A stretch of DNA of 64,000 nt from Erpetoichthys calabaricus (GCF_900747795.2 NC_041404.2:80959450-81023449), one strand, 5' to 3'; shown: positions 21,701 through 34,185, counted from the stretch's first letter. Notes: a model not told the origin generated them from the letters alone. Program-made: numbers and translations.

Positions 21701-23641
21701 CAGAATCATAAATCAATTCAACATGAACACCTTTGGTATGTAAAAGGAAACCTAGTAACTGGAGAAAACACATTCAGAGACGGGAAGAATGTGCAGACTC
21801 AACACTGATATAAGTAGACTTGGACTGAAGCCCAGGTCCCTCAAGTTTACCACATTGAATTATGCACTGTTACTTTCCTTAACTGTTTCTTATAGTCCAA
21901 TACAATATGATTTATTAAAAAAACTTGAAATTAAATCCAGATATAAACTTATAAAAATGAATGATAATTCAAATAAAAAACATGGAAACAAGTCACCCAA
22001 GGAATTACAGCATATACTAGCCGTTTATTTTCTAGAATTCACTTTACTCTGGTTTTCCTCTCATTAGGCTACCAGGACCCATATGAGTATGTATGTGCAT
22101 GTGTGTGGTGTTTGTAATGTAGATTAATATTTAATATTTTGATAATTACATGTAATGTTATTTAAGATATTAATAAAAAAGAAACCACTTTCTGAAAGAA
22201 CATTTCTTGAATGCTGAAACAGCCCGTTACAGCATGTTTACAAGTGTAATTCATAATTGCTACCATAATGTATGTATGGTTTCAAAAGTTGTTTGTAAGT
22301 TATGTTGTTCAGTTGGCTCCCATTTATGACATCAGAAGTGTGAGCTAAAGCAGCTGATTTTGAAACAAGATTTTAGTTTCACTTATATGAAATTTGGATG
22401 ATGGCACAAGAATGCTTCTTACAACCCCCAATTCAAAGGTACACAAGCATGCCTCTCTATGGCTTCTTGACTCTAATGGCACAAGAAATTTAACCTCTTG
22501 ACTCTAATGGCACAAATGTATGAAGTCTAAAAAAAAGCACTTTTTGGAGAAAAGAAATTTAATTTTTAAAAAAGGCAATGTTGTCTTGGGATTCGCATGA
22601 CAAAATCATACCTAAATGGGCTTTAGAAAATCAGTAAAAAAATGACCAATGAAGGAGGAGGGGAAAGTCAAAACAAGAATACTCTGAGTTACAGAGTACA
22701 ACCAGTTACTCCGGTTGTAAAGTGTTCAAACATTATTTTGCTTTGGTTAATGGCACTCTCTATTTGAATAATGCTTAATAAATGTGTAACTTTCTCTTCT
22801 GTCTGTTATGGTGCTCTAATTGCCTTGGGTTACAAATGTAAAAGAAAGGAGAAAGTACTGAACTACAATAGCAGTCAATCGTGAAAGTGTGATAGGTGTA
22901 TGGGATTTGGGTTATTCTTTTCAGGTCTACTTTATAAAGAGTGCAAAGGGGAATAGGGTCACCCTAAGACCCCACCATGACAAAACACCTGATCACTCCA
23001 TCCAGAGTTAACTAATGATTATTGACACCCAATGCCCCTGTGTTGCTGGGATCTGCTCCATCCCCACAATCTGAACAGGATTAAGCATAAATGAAGACAA
23101 AGAAATAAAAGAAATTTTATAACTTGTTTTGTTCAGCAGTGCTGAAGGTCCAGGCGCTTGTGCTGCTAGTATTGCTCTATGTCAATTTATAAAAGAAATT
23201 CCCTGGAAAATATATAAACGTGTATGTATTAACTACGCAGGCAAACTCCAAGACATGTTCCACAAGGTGCTGGAGAAGTTATTTTCTTAGGGATGTTTTA
23301 CAGGAACTCACAAGTTGCATGAACAACCAGTACTTAAAAAAAAAAAAAAAAAAAAAGAAACTTTTCCCTTACCCCTGCTACACTGCTGTCAAAACCCAAG
23401 ACCATTTATTTTTAGGAGTTTTGTCTGTAAGTGTCTCACCTCTGTACTGAGGTGTAAAGGTTTTCAGCTCCTCTGGAAGGCTGCAGTAGACCTCGAACTC
23501 ACGGGGTATGAGCACCTTGCAGATTGTTCCTTTGTTGAAACGCAGGATACAGCTGTGTCCTCCAACTTGGTGCACAAAGGGTTCTAGCATCACCTCTCTT
23601 TTGGGTGGGCCAAGACGTGACATTAAGTTCTGCATGCCCAT
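18710..23641 (-). CDS. ip6k2: inositol hexakisphosphate kinase, IP6K2-like, 6 coding exons
   Basis: Known for the family: it phosphorylates InsP6 to the pyrophosphate 5-InsP7 in cytosol and nucleus. Coding exons on the minus strand: 23641-23440, 21297-21114, 21000-20831, 20287-20112, 19654-19418 and 18997-18710. All introns are GT-AG and phases agree, giving 418 aa (human IP6K2 is about 426). Seen: [13 protein letters not shown] near the N-terminus, [12 protein letters not shown] across the first junction, [14 protein letters not shown] (about 200-213; PxxxDxKxG inositol-binding box), [23 protein letters not shown] (about 308-322) and MIDFAHTT (about 344-351; metal-binding Asp 346), GYIFGL. 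Start: first ATG after a TCTCTTAG acceptor at 23,656. Oddities: CKPL is CKVL, G-M/T-RQHGDDAS is [10 protein letters not shown], and the C-terminus has an acidic/lysine-rich tail. IP6K2 fits best; another or fish-specific paralog is possible. Confidence 0.92.
21700..21870 (-). mobile_element. old SINE remnant in kinase intron
   Basis: AGTAACTGGAGAAAACACAT, GAATGTGCAGACTCAACACT and GAAGCCCAGGTCCC follow the order of the SINE body read on the minus strand. Strongly diverged. Confidence 0.4.
21871..23439. other. kinase intron, nothing further seen
   Basis: AT-rich intron. A short direct repeat of CTTGACTCTAATGGCACAA occurs at about 22,467 and 22,499, and a poly-A run at 23,336-23,356. No gene or mobile-element ends seen. 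Confidence 0.5.
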
Positions 23642-23655
23642 GTTAGTGCTACTTC

Positions 23656-25299
23656 CTAAGAGAGACAGCCCACCAGAGTTATAAGATCTAAGTAATTGGA
23701 TGGTATTACGATTTTTACTGGTAATCAAATTTTCATTTTCATTTAAAGGCAAATGTGTAAACATGTGAAGACAAAGAACATAAAACCTGTGGGCAAAGAC
23801 AATGCAAAGACTTGTAAGGAAGGACTTAAAAATGTCAAAAGGCAAAAATTCCAAGAAGGCCATCTATAAAAACTAAAATAAATCAAGAGTGAAAAAACTT
23901 TTAAACAGCTACAAAATGAGTGTGCTAAACAAGGACCACTCTGCATATAAGCAAAATATAGATAAAGAGATAATGTCTTTCATTGATAACCAGTAAAAAA
24001 CAGTTTATGAAGCTTACCTGTTCACTGCATTAAAAAGCTAAATACAATAAGCGGTCAGCCTAGGAGTTCAGATAACATGTCCGCATTCATGAATACTGTA
24101 GATGATGTAAGAGGTGAAAAAAATAAATAAGGCGAGTAAGGCTGTATGTGAAAAACAATTCTTCATCATGCTTGAAACAGCAAGCAATTGCTATGGGTTT
24201 GCACTTTATTTTTCCTTTAGTGCTTCCAGTTTAACTTTTTTTCATCATTATGTTTCTGAATTTAGCAGTTGATCATAGCAAATCCCATTGGAATTCTTTA
24301 TGACTACTGACCCTGGCATTTCAGTCCTTGTTTAATAAATATAATGTTTTCTACACAACAGACAGGTAAGCAAAAATTACCATACATATAATAAATACAG
24401 TAATTGTGCTACTTACAGTGAATGTTCTGTTGATCTGCAAAACAAGGTAAGCAAAAATGCAGAAAGAAAAGTGACTCTGAATAATTCCAGCAGGACAGGA
24501 GAATAAAGCAGTCACATGCAAAAGTGAAAGAATGTGGCCTCCTGTAGACTAGCCTGGACACCACAGACATGCACTGGAAGACACCCAGTCCCGTCACTTC
24601 TGCTGATCTTGGGTGTTTATAAATTCCTGCGGAAAGGAGCAGACATATGGAAATATGGTAGGATTATAGTTTGCTATGAGGTAGGTAAAAAAAAAATTAT
24701 TTATGTTGCTTTGTGTTTGTACAAAGGAAGCATTTGATTACCTCCAGCAACAAACAAGCAAACAAACAAATAAACAAACATACAAAAGATTGCATTAAAC
24801 AAGCCTAATGGGGTTGCAATTTTTTGGTCAGGCCAAAATCATCCAGGTTGGAGTCTCAGCCAAGCCTATTTTTAGCAGCTTCTACAAAGCAGGAGGACTT
24901 CTTCCTGGACTTGACATAAGTCTATCAAAAAGACTGCATACTGCATATTAGACATTAAATTATATGTTTATTCAAAAAATGATACGAAATGCATGTAAAC
25001 TTATTTTTTGACTATTCTATATGAGCAAAAGAAATGCAATGTTGTGAAATGAAAAACAAAACTGCAGCATTAAACAAATAATGTTAAATTCTAGTAAATG
25101 TGCACAATGGTTAAATTAATTTGTCCATGTGGATAAGGCATGGATGGGTTAAGTTTCCACAGTTATAATAAAGAGTTCCCCTTACGAGTGGGCTGCCAGT
25201 TTTCCCTATGATGCTTGAAATACATTTTAAATTAGCAGGGCAATTCTTGTAGGTCAGGCTTCGACGAAACATTGTGGAATGAAACGCACCCTGTCCAAC
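23656..25299. other. 5' intron of the kinase gene
   Basis: Presumed first intron between a non-coding exon near 25.5 kb and the first coding exon. It contains an AAAC/AAAT short repeat at about 24,752-24,781. I see no coding sequence. Confidence 0.45.
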
Positions 25300-25750
25300 A
25301 GCAAAAGTAAAGGTAGAGCATCCAGCGCAATGATAGTTGCCCCGCCGCTGGAGACCTGTGAACTCCTCGCCCTTGTGGTTCCAGATCTCCCCTGCTTAGC
25401 GCACCTTCACTCCCAATCGCTGTACTGGCCCTGCCCCGCTGCGCCCTGCCATTCCCACCAGCTCAGCCACACATACCTCCGTGACTCACGTCTGGAGACG
25501 TCCACGGAGGTCAAACTTGCACGGATTCTTCCAGTCGCTCCAGCAGCCGGCAGCCCGTGCACGTTCTTCGTGCTGGTAATCGTGGGGCGTATAATGAAAT
25601 AATTATCATAACACGTTGACACAAGACGCTAAACAGGCAAGACGTCCGATTCTGTTGGGTGGGTAGCTTCGACAGAGTGGAAAAGCACAGTCTGCGAAAG
25701 AGAACAACACGGATGAACGAAAGCGCCACCTCGTGATCGTGGAATGCAAT
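25300..25750 (-). promoter_or_regulatory. CpG-rich promoter and non-coding exon 1 of the kinase
   Basis: GC- and CpG-rich block in otherwise AT-rich DNA. On the minus strand CGTCTCCAGAC|GTGAGTCACG gives a strong splice donor at 25,489, which would join the acceptor at 23,656 across a 1.8-kb intron. IP6K genes commonly have non-coding first exons. Transcription start not visible. Confidence 0.5.
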
Positions 25751-27739
25751 ATACGTCTTGTAGACAGGGTTGCGCCGCGTGCATGGCTAGCGTCCTATCA
25801 TTTCATCTTTTTTAATTCAATGCTAAAACGTGACTCCCGTTTCTCAGAAAGAGGCAAAAGATCCATTGGAAAAATAACTTACTGTGAAATATCACCGAAA
25901 ATAGAACATTGGCTATTGTTAATTTACAGAAGGTTTTGGAAATCTGAGGGGAGTAAAGAAGGCAATGAAGGACGAAATGGAAGAGGACGACGACTGTGTC
26001 AGAGACCAAACATAAGTCGCTTCGGACTGGATCTACGTGCCAAAAGTACAGTGACGCAGTGCTTTGCTGCGCAGCACCTGTGGTGTTTATATGTTCGTTC
26101 GCCTCATTACTGCTTAGATTTCCCAACGAGTATTATACATCCCCAAAGAGTGCATTTTAGAATAATCCCGATTTTAAATCATTCCAACGTCTGTATGTCT
26201 GAGGATTTCCCCTGAGGTGGACAGGTAGCCTACACATGGATGTTTCCCTTGCAACCAGTACTGCAGGGACATGCTTCGACTCCAACAACTTTGAGCTGCA
26301 GAAGTTGATTACTACATGAATGTACTGATAATTAACTAGCTAAAATAGCATTCAGTTAACATTTTCAGCTATTGTGTATCTCTGACGTGTATACAACGAC
26401 AACAGCATGGCACTTAAAATGTAATTACTGTAAAACATTGGTCTGTTCTCAGAACCCCAGAAACTTTAAAGGATGCAGCAAAGGAAACAAGGTAGGAAAA
26501 GTTGAAACAAATGCACGTACAGTATACCACAAGGTTAAGTGGAAGAAACTATTAATCCATTAACCCAACAAACACGCAGATGGTACTCCAGTTAGCAGTC
26601 AAGCAAGGAACAAAACATGGGTTTATAAATAAGGAGTTCATAAATTTGGTCATAATATAAAAATGTACAAAACCATTTATTATATATTCATCGTCAATCA
26701 TTACTCCTTTTAAGGGAACCAACAACTAATTAAAAATAAATTAAATTATTAAATTATTAAAATAACAAGGTTTTTGAGCCTGGAAGCCATTGGTAACACT
26801 AATTTACAAAACTGATTTTTCAAGCAGGAGAGAAAAAGTACAAATAAGAGGAGAATACTCAGTGTGAGTTGAAGTCATCAAACCCCCAGTGTATCTGTTC
26901 TCAATGAGTTACTCTTAATTCAATGAACCGGATAAGAAGTTGGGAAGTGGATGAATGAACAGGCATTAATTATGATATAAAGATTAGACATCTAAAAATC
27001 TATGTGTGTGTACCTGGCTTTGAACCAAACATGTGACACATTTTTTAGGACTTTACATTTCCCCTTTTCTTCCTCTTGTAGCTTTCTGCCTTCCTTTCTC
27101 TTTAAATCTGCATTTTTTTTTACCACTACACATTCTCTAATCATGTAGTTTTTCTGTATAAGTGCTGTTACTACAGGGTCTTCTTCAAACAATTTGCCTA
27201 CAATTCAGCACAAATATCTTTGGGATGCTCCAGGCCTGAAATGTCTCCTCCTCTAATTTTCCCATCATTTTATCTACCATACATTCGTTGAAGTGTCTAT
27301 TCTAATACATAGTGTAATCAAGGAAGCCAGATACCTTGTGTAATACAGCATATTGCTCTGATGTCCTTTTCCTTTATCAGTAAACGCATAACATCTTTAT
27401 ATTCCTGGCTTTATGGCTTCATTGACGTCCACAGAAGAGCAAACTTATCTCCTAATTGGGAAAAAAACACAGTGGGCATCTTTCTCCACTCTTTCAAACA
27501 ATAATCTTGCACACACACCCTTTGACCTCCCTCTTCTGTGAGATGAACCATCACTGCTCAGCAAGGTTGATTTTTATACCTGTGCCAAAAAACCTGGACA
27601 ACCTCCAAGCCCACTTTGACTTTAAGCGCCTTTTCTGTACGATTCGCCTTGTGGCCCCATTATAGAGAAGCTCTGTGACAGGGAGCTATCCTCACACTGA
27701 CACCATTAACTTTCTTAACCTCAAGCAGAAATTCTGAAC
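25751..27739. other. intergenic, nothing assigned
   Basis: AT-rich between two CpG-rich blocks. The plus-strand 160-codon frame at 25,733-26,215 has no recognisable domain and a shadow frame opposite. No repeats with clear ends. Confidence 0.4.
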
Positions 27740-28100
27740 TCTGCGCCAGCATGAAGTTTGCATATGTCCATTATTTTATGAAGCAACGTTTTCCCCACAT
27801 CCCCTGTAACAAGTCTCACCCCACCAACGCGGGAGCCTCCTTACCAAAGGTGAAGTGCAGGCATTCCGCACGCTGCGCCACCGAGGTGATATTGTCAAGA
27901 ACATGGCCGACAAAGTACAACGGTTATGTTCTGGCAGAAAGAACGCTATATCTCGGAATCTTCAAAGAAATGGTGTTAAAAAGGCTGACCCTGTAAGTCT
28001 GTCTGACTTGCGCAGCAGCAGCAGCTGTTCATCTCCCAGAAATCGCTGCTGTGAGTTCCCGCCCATAAGGCCACAAGCGCGGAGTCTCTAGGAGGCGCGG
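27740..28100. promoter_or_regulatory. CpG-rich block, candidate promoter or first exon
   Basis: Many CpGs in about 300 bp. Splice-donor matches exist on both strands: GGCTGACCCT|GTAAGT on plus (about 27,990) and CACCTTTG|GTAAGG on minus (about 27,840). Plus frames through it (for example FRTLRHRGDIVKNMADKVQR) have no family I recognise. It could be an alternative promoter of the kinase or the start of an unrecognised transcript. Confidence 0.35.
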
Positions 28101-28500
28101 CAAAAGTCCGACATTACAAACAGGCGTCAAGATTCTTTTTTCAGCGTGCATCATCGTAAATGGAGTGATTATAATAGTGAAAACGAATTACAACTACGGA
28201 CGTCCTAATGTTTAATGTATAAATGACTGAACTTATTCCTTAACTAATAATTGAAACCAACCAATTTCAAGCGACAGCTTAGGTTGGGATACTACGGTGC
28301 ATGTTATGTTACAACGTTAACATAAATTGATTATAATTTTAATGCTTCATTGGGTGTATTCAAGCGTAGTCAAGAGAAGACAGGTGGATATTTTTCCAGA
28401 TGTTGAGTGTTTTATTAAGAGGCTGTTATTGCCATCTAGTGGTTATGTAGCATTAATGGTCAGTTTAGTAGAGTGCGTGCGTGTGCGTTTATGTACTGTA

Positions 28501-28501
28501 C

Positions 28502-28590
<89 letters not shown>
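28501..28590. repeat. (TA)n microsatellite
   Basis: About 90 bp of TA dinucleotides with small interruptions, followed by a short GA-rich run to 28,629. Confidence 0.95.
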
Positions 28591-28591
<1 letters not shown>

Positions 28592-28789
28592 TATATCTAT
28601 CTATCTTAGAGAGAAAGAGAGAGAGAGATAGGATTATAGAATCATATTATCCGTATTAATTAATCATATTGACTACGAAGAGTATAGAATACTTCCATGG
28701 AACACGTTGACATTGTTTTGAGTATGACTACCTTACCTCAAAAACGATTTGTGTTCATTATCTGAAATAGCCACCTTACCGCATAACAT

Positions 28790-29036
28790 CTGTTGATCTA
28801 TTTTCTAAACCCGATTATCCAAAGTAGCGTCACGGAGAAGCTGAAGTCTGTCCCAGCAAGCACTGGGTGCAAGGCAGGACAATCCCTAAACAGTGACCAA
28901 TTTAGCATGCATGTTCTTGGGAGGAAACCATATGGACACAAGAAGAACATGCACACTCCATGCAGCAAACACTTGGGAACAGAATAACAGACTCCTTGCT
29001 GTGAGGTAGCAACACTACCACTGCACCACCCCTTCT
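28790..29036 (-). mobile_element. SINE copy with RTE-type tail
   Basis: Minus-strand copy: the left end reads TTTTCTAAACCCGATTATCC (rc GGATAATCGGGTTTAGAAAA), the body has CCAATTTAGCATGCATGTTC and the head end is GCACCACCCC. The tail corresponds to the GGATAAGCGGAAGAGAATGG end of the RTE LINE at 40,915-42,339. Diverged, no clear target duplication. Confidence 0.7.
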
Positions 29037-29212
29037 ATCTTGCTTACCTGAAAAATCGCAGAACATATTTACATTTAATATATATATATGCATATTTAAT
29101 TAAATGTAAAGGAAGAGTGTAGAAATATTAATTAAGAGGTGACAATATTTTCAAGTGTCACCGCACTATGACAGTAAATACTTGATTATTAAAATAACAG
29201 ATCAGTATGTTG

Positions 29213-29215
<3 letters not shown>

Positions 29216-29306
<91 letters not shown>
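29216..29306. repeat. (TC)n followed by (TA)n
   Basis: About 28 TC units run directly into about 18 TA units. Confidence 0.95.
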
Positions 29307-29311
<5 letters not shown>

Positions 29312-29329
29312 TGTATGTATGTATTTATT

Positions 29330-30310
29330 AGGTACACCTGTTCAACTGCTTGTTAACGCAAGTATCTAATCAGTCAATCATATGGCAGCAACTTATTATA
29401 CATTGTCAGGAAGACCTGCTGAAGTTCAAACCAAGCATCAGAATAGTGAAGAAAGGTGATTTAAATAACTTTGAACATGGCACGGTGCCAGATGGGCTGG
29501 TCTGAATATTTCAGATACTACTGATCTACTGGACTTTTCATGCACAACCATCTCTAGGGTGGGAAAATATCTAGTGAGCATCAGTTCTTTGGGCAAAAAT
29601 GCAAGGTTGAGCCCAGATGTCAGAGGAGAATGACCAGACTGGTTTGAGCTGACAGAAAGACAACAATAATTCAAATAACCACTCATTACAACTAAGTTAT
29701 GCAGAAGAGGATCTCTGAATGCACAACATGTTGACCCTTGAAGCAGATGGGCTGCAGCAGCGAGAGACCACACCAGATTCCACTTTTGCCAGCTAAGAAC
29801 AGAAAACTGAGGCTACACCAAAATTGGACAATAAAAGATAGAAGAACATCTGGTCTATTAGTCTTGATTTCTGCTGCAACATTCTGATGGTACGGTTAGA
29901 ATTTGGCATTAACAACAACATGTTAGCATAGATCCATCCTGCCTTGTACAGTATCAGTGGTTCAGGCTGGTGGTGGTGGTGTAATGGTATGGATGATATT
30001 TTTTTGGCACACTTTCAGCCCCTTAGTACCAATTTTGCATCGTTTAAATGCCACAGCCTACCTGAGTATTGTTGCTGATCATGTCCACCCCCTTATAACC
30101 ACAGTGTATCCATCTTGTGATGGTTACTTACAGCAGGATAACATGCCATGTCATAAAGCTCAAATCATCTCAAACTGGTTTCTTGAACATGACAATAAGT
30201 TCACTGTACTTAAATGGCCTCCACAGTCACCAGATCTCAGTCCAACAGAGTACTTTTAGGATGTGATGGAATGGGAGATTTGCATCATGGATATGAAACC
30301 GACAAATTTA
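29330..30310 (+). mobile_element. Tc1-like element with AGGTACACC end, truncated
   Basis: The left end TTATTAGGTACACCTG is a recurrent Tc1-type terminus in fishes. Coding traces on plus: QAGGGGVMVWMIFFWHTFSP, SIVADHVHPLI, YLQQDNMPCHKAQ (second Asp) and WPPQSPDLSPTEYF with the catalytic Glu. The upstream part is frame-broken, and a stop (TAG) replaces the codon after TEYF. The matching right end is missing; a different GC-richer repeat begins near 30,310. Confidence 0.8.
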
Positions 30311-30550
30311 AAAAAAAACAACAGGACTGTGCCAAACGTTAACTCCCATGGAGCCCTGTGGGAATCCAAGGCGCCGCTGCAACACATCATCCCACTGCAG
30401 AATGGAAGACTAACAGCCATTGCACTGCTGATGTCACTTCCATTGTCTGCCCACCTGGACCCATCCCTTCCTGTTGACACTCCTTATAAATCGGGAACCT
30501 CCCATTTCAACTCAGTTCAGTGTTGCACCTGTGTCTGAAAAGATGTTACA
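30310..30550 (-). mobile_element. LTR-like GC-rich repeat fragment
   Basis: It shares CTCCCATGGAGCCCTGTGGG-like and ATCCAAGGC segments with the repeat at 39,240-39,700, and a TATA-like box (rc GATTTATAAGGAG). Likely an old solo LTR or piece of one. Incomplete. Confidence 0.35.
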
Positions 30551-31350
30551 TGTATCTTTGTCAAAAGATTTCTTTTTTTCTTCGCTACACATTATACACA
30601 GTCACAGTTGTGACCTAAACCTTTTTCTGTGTTTCAATGTACTCTCTTACAATATTTATACATTTACATATACATACATTCACACACACACATGTTAGTG
30701 CTATTATTTATAGGATTAACCCTGAGAAGTGTTCTTTGCATTTGAAATTGGTTCTTTGGGCTTTAAAAAGGTTCCTAGAATGTGGACAAAACAGAAACTT
30801 TTAATTTATAGTGAGCAACCTATAGTAAGCAAAATACCAACAGATCAAGACAACCTGAACTCATCCTGTGTTGTTGTATGCAGCAGGAGTCCTTTAAAAC
30901 ACATGAACCCATTGGTATTTCACAAATCTGGTACCATCAAGGTCATTTATGGAGCCTGTTATGGACCTAAATAAATTAAGGTTGTTTCTGGAACCTTCAT
31001 GTAATGTTTCTTTTAGAAAGCAAAAAAGTTGTCCCTAAGGCATTGATTGAAGAACCACTTTGGCACCTTTATTTTTAAGAGTGTGTTTAGTGTTGCTGAT
31101 CTAACATCCTAGGTCTAAATTAAGTTTGCACTTTCTCCCTATTTTCGTGTTAGTTTTCTCCCTGAACATGTGAAAGTTAGCATGCTCTGTGTGCCCCTTG
31201 TCCAGGGCTAGCCTCTGCTTTGCACCTAAAGTTGCCAAGATAGGCTCCTAAGACCTGAAGTTGAATCAAGCAGGTTTGAGAATGTTATATTATGTATTGA
31301 AATGGTCTATATTTCTATTCATAAAACACTTTAGGGTTTTGTTATTTTTA
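30551..31350. other. intergenic with an old SINE trace
   Basis: No gene. The 31,130-31,290 part (TTAGTTTTCTCCCTGAACAT, TTGTCCAGGGCTAGCC, GCAGGTTTGAGAATG) resembles a decayed plus-strand SINE. Confidence 0.4.
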
Positions 31351-31558
31351 CAATCAGGTCCATAAGTATTTGAACATTGATAAATGTCTGCCTTTTCTAA
31401 ACAGCTCATACAATATTTTTGGTAAATCCCTTAAATTAAAGCTGAAAGTCTACACTTCAATCACATAATGATTGCTTTATTTCAAATCCACTGTGGTGGT
31501 GTACAGAGACAAAATTATGAAAATTGTGTCAGTGTCTAGATACGTATGGACCTGACTG
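31351..31558. mobile_element. small TIR element (MITE, 208 bp), Tc1/mariner-type
   Basis: Left end CAATCAGGTCCATAAGTATT and right end rc CAGTCAGGTCCATACGTATC are inverted repeats next to TA on both sides. The interior is AT-rich and non-coding. I recall the CAGTCAGGTCCATAAxTATT terminus as common in fish Tc1-type MITEs. Confidence 0.85.
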
Positions 31559-32595
31559 TACTTTGCACAAGATTGTGGGAGGTGGAAGGGGAATGTGGGT
31601 ATCTTGGGTGGCTAGGATGAAAATGGTTTTGTTGTATTGATGTGTAAAAAAGTTCTGTTTTTGAAGTTAGAACATGAATGAGGTTTTATAAGTTTTTCAT
31701 AGTAATTGTTTTTAGTATGTTATTTTTGTTACAGTGATAAAATATAGTAATAGCTGATTAAAAAGAAACTTAGTGAAAGTTTGATGTGGTTAAAATTTAC
31801 TGTTAAATTTAACTATTAACAATTGCTTTACATGTTTGATATTTTTTTGTAAAATAAACTGAACTTTTTCTACAGTCAATAGAATGTAATCAATAATGTT
31901 ATAGTACAAACTCCAGTGGCACTAGGCCTTACTGCTGTGTAATGCCAGGATTATCACATTCAATCTGCATTCTTATAAGATAAGTATTTTGACAGCATAA
32001 AGAAGTTCATATTCCACTGACCAAATAAAACATTGTTTCTTATTTAATAGTTCCAGGGTCAAGTGTACAAAAGATTTGTCAGTTAAACTGCTGATATGTC
32101 TAATGCAAATTTTCTTTATAATATTTTCCTTGTATTCCAGGTTCATTTAATAGTATCAGTTTTATTTTATGCTTCTCAGCCTCTAACAGGATCACCTTGG
32201 CAGGCATTATAAACAGTAAGTCCTATATTATCATGCTTTAGACTTTTTCACATGTCCAAGTAGTGGCTTTAAGAAAAGATATACAGCTACCTAAGTGTCT
32301 GGATGGTATTATGACCTTGTAGAATCAAATAAGATACTGTAGACAGAAATTTAAAATGAAATAAAGAAAAAGGTGTGTATTTAGGTTAGACTTCAATGTT
32401 ATTATTGATGGAACCTCCTAAACAAACAGAATAGAAAGCCTTGTAATTAAATTAATATTTTATGAAAACTGCATAACAGGCCTTTGAAAAAGTGAGAAGA
32501 TAATGACAATGATGGCTTTAAGTATTTAACAGGTGTAATCCTATCCAGTATAAAACTCATCTCACCAACAACAGACACAAGACACATTTCTGCTC
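31559..32595. other. AT-rich intergenic stretch
   Basis: No coding frame, terminal repeat or RNA gene seen. Confidence 0.5.
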
Positions 32596-33060
32596 TTACT
32601 GATCATCAGAAAAAGGCAGGGTGAAAATAATCATGGAAAACAACACACACTCACCAGGTTCACCAGATTTTTCAAATAAAAAACTTGGTGATAATAACAC
32701 AGAATCACAGTGGTTGGCACTGCATAGTGTAAAAAAGAAGACTGTCAGCAGAAAACGGTTAGGGGATGGCAAACCCATATACTGATATATGTGCAAAAAA
32801 AAATAAACACGTCTTGACAGACAGGTGTCCACAACTGAACTGACTAGCATTGTGATGACTGTTCTATTTATATGGAGTACACAGGAAGAGGAGGGATGTC
32901 ATTGACCGTAAGTGAGGTCATCAGAAGGAGCGTTCTGGGAGGCAGAAGTGATGTCGTCAGGAGGCAGGATTTGTAGTCCGGAGACGACCTTACTGGGAGG
33001 GTTCTTTGGCTGGTCTGCAGAGGGTTAAAGGGAGAAAGCATCAGATGACATTGCCAACCC
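32596..33060 (-). mobile_element. possible LTR-like fossil
   Basis: On the minus strand GC-richer sequence (CTCCGGACTACAAATCC) is followed by CTCCATATAAATAGAACAG, a strong TATA-like box, then an AT-rich tail. This order suggests an LTR promoter. No matched ends or internal genes are visible; a chance promoter-like stretch is possible. Confidence 0.3.
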
Positions 33061-33169
33061 CTTGTTCGGCTGATAAGTAACATTATTTGAGTCCGTAAAC
33101 TGTCTCCCATGTGCACGTGTATGAGAAAAGTCATGACTCACAAGTCCTGTTTTGCACATTTGCACATTT

Positions 33170-33385
33170 TATTAATGTCTGCATGGGCTATTCTCTGAGG
33201 AGTCTGTTTACTTTCACATCCTAAAGATCTGCAGGGCAGGTTGATTCTTGACTGTAAATTAACCGGTTAAGTGTATGAGTATCCAGTGATGATGCACTTC
33301 CCTGTACAGGGCTGGTTCCTAATTTTCACCTAATGCTGACAGCCCACCTTCTTCCATGGAATCAGCAGGTTTGGAGAATGAATAA
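33170..33385 (+). mobile_element. decayed SINE, plus strand
   Basis: GGAGTCTGTTTACTTTCACA, CAGGGCAGGTTGATTCTTGA, CCCTGTACAGGGCTGGTTCC and AATCAGCAGGTTTGGAGAAT keep the order of the SINE body and tail, ending GAATGAATAAA. No head remains. Confidence 0.6.
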
Positions 33386-33827
33386 ATTACATCTTGAGTT
33401 TATTAAAATGCAGGACTGCAACTTGGTCCATTGAGTTGTAAAGCTGTCCACTGGTATGGTAGGTTAGGTGACAACAGAAACATCGGAGTGAAAGTGGGTA
33501 TGAACTCTGAAATTATATACATTATAAGGGAAGCATGACTACTAACTTTTTAAAAACAGGAACACTCTTAACATTTTCCGGAATTTGAATGAGATACCAA
33601 GGCTCATTTAAGTTCTGTACTCAAAACTGGGCTGTCCTAGTAACACCTCACCACTCATAAATTTATGGCAGGATCTGTTATGTATGTAAATGAGCAAGGA
33701 TCCTGATACTGTCGCATACTGTAAGTGTAAATAAGTGTAAATAACAGAAATAAGGGAAAACTCTATACATACACAGATACAAAAGACTAGACATAAAAAG
33801 CATTCAAGCCATATGCTGAATGAAACA
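33386..33827. other. unassigned stretch
   Basis: No gene or element recognised; the last 12 bases are the left target duplication of the SINE that follows. Confidence 0.4.
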
Positions 33828-34185
33828 TCCATCCAGCCATCCATTTTCCAACCCGCTGAATCCGAACACAGGGTCACGGGGGTCTGCTGGAGCCAATCCC
33901 AGCCAACACAGGGCACAAGGCAGGAAACAATCCCGGGCAGGGTGCCAACCCACCGCAGGACACACACAAACACCAAGCACACACTAGGGCCAATTTAGAA
34001 TCGCCAATCCACCTAACCTGCATGTCTTTGGACTGTGGGAGGAAACCGGAGCGCCCGGAGGAAACCCACGCAGACACGGGGAGAACATGCAAACTCCACG
34101 CAGGGAGGACCCGGGAAGCGAACCCAGGTCCCCAGATCTCCCAACTGCGAGGCAGCAGCGCTACCCACTGCGCCACCGTGCCGCC
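33828..34185 (-). mobile_element. near full-length tRNA-derived SINE
   Basis: Head at the right (rc GGGCGGCACGGTGGCGCAG), tail at the left (CCATCCAGCCATCCATTTTC). Flanked by exact 12-bp duplications CTGAATGAAACA at 33,816-33,827 and 34,186-34,197. Very similar to the 36,538 copy, so both are recent. Confidence 0.95.

Noticed and set aside
25733-26215. 160-codon plus-strand frame near the kinase promoter
   Set aside because: No domain, an equally long opposite frame, no splice or start context; composition explains it.
28327-28659. 110-codon frame with YIYIYI repeats
   Set aside because: Translation of a TA microsatellite.
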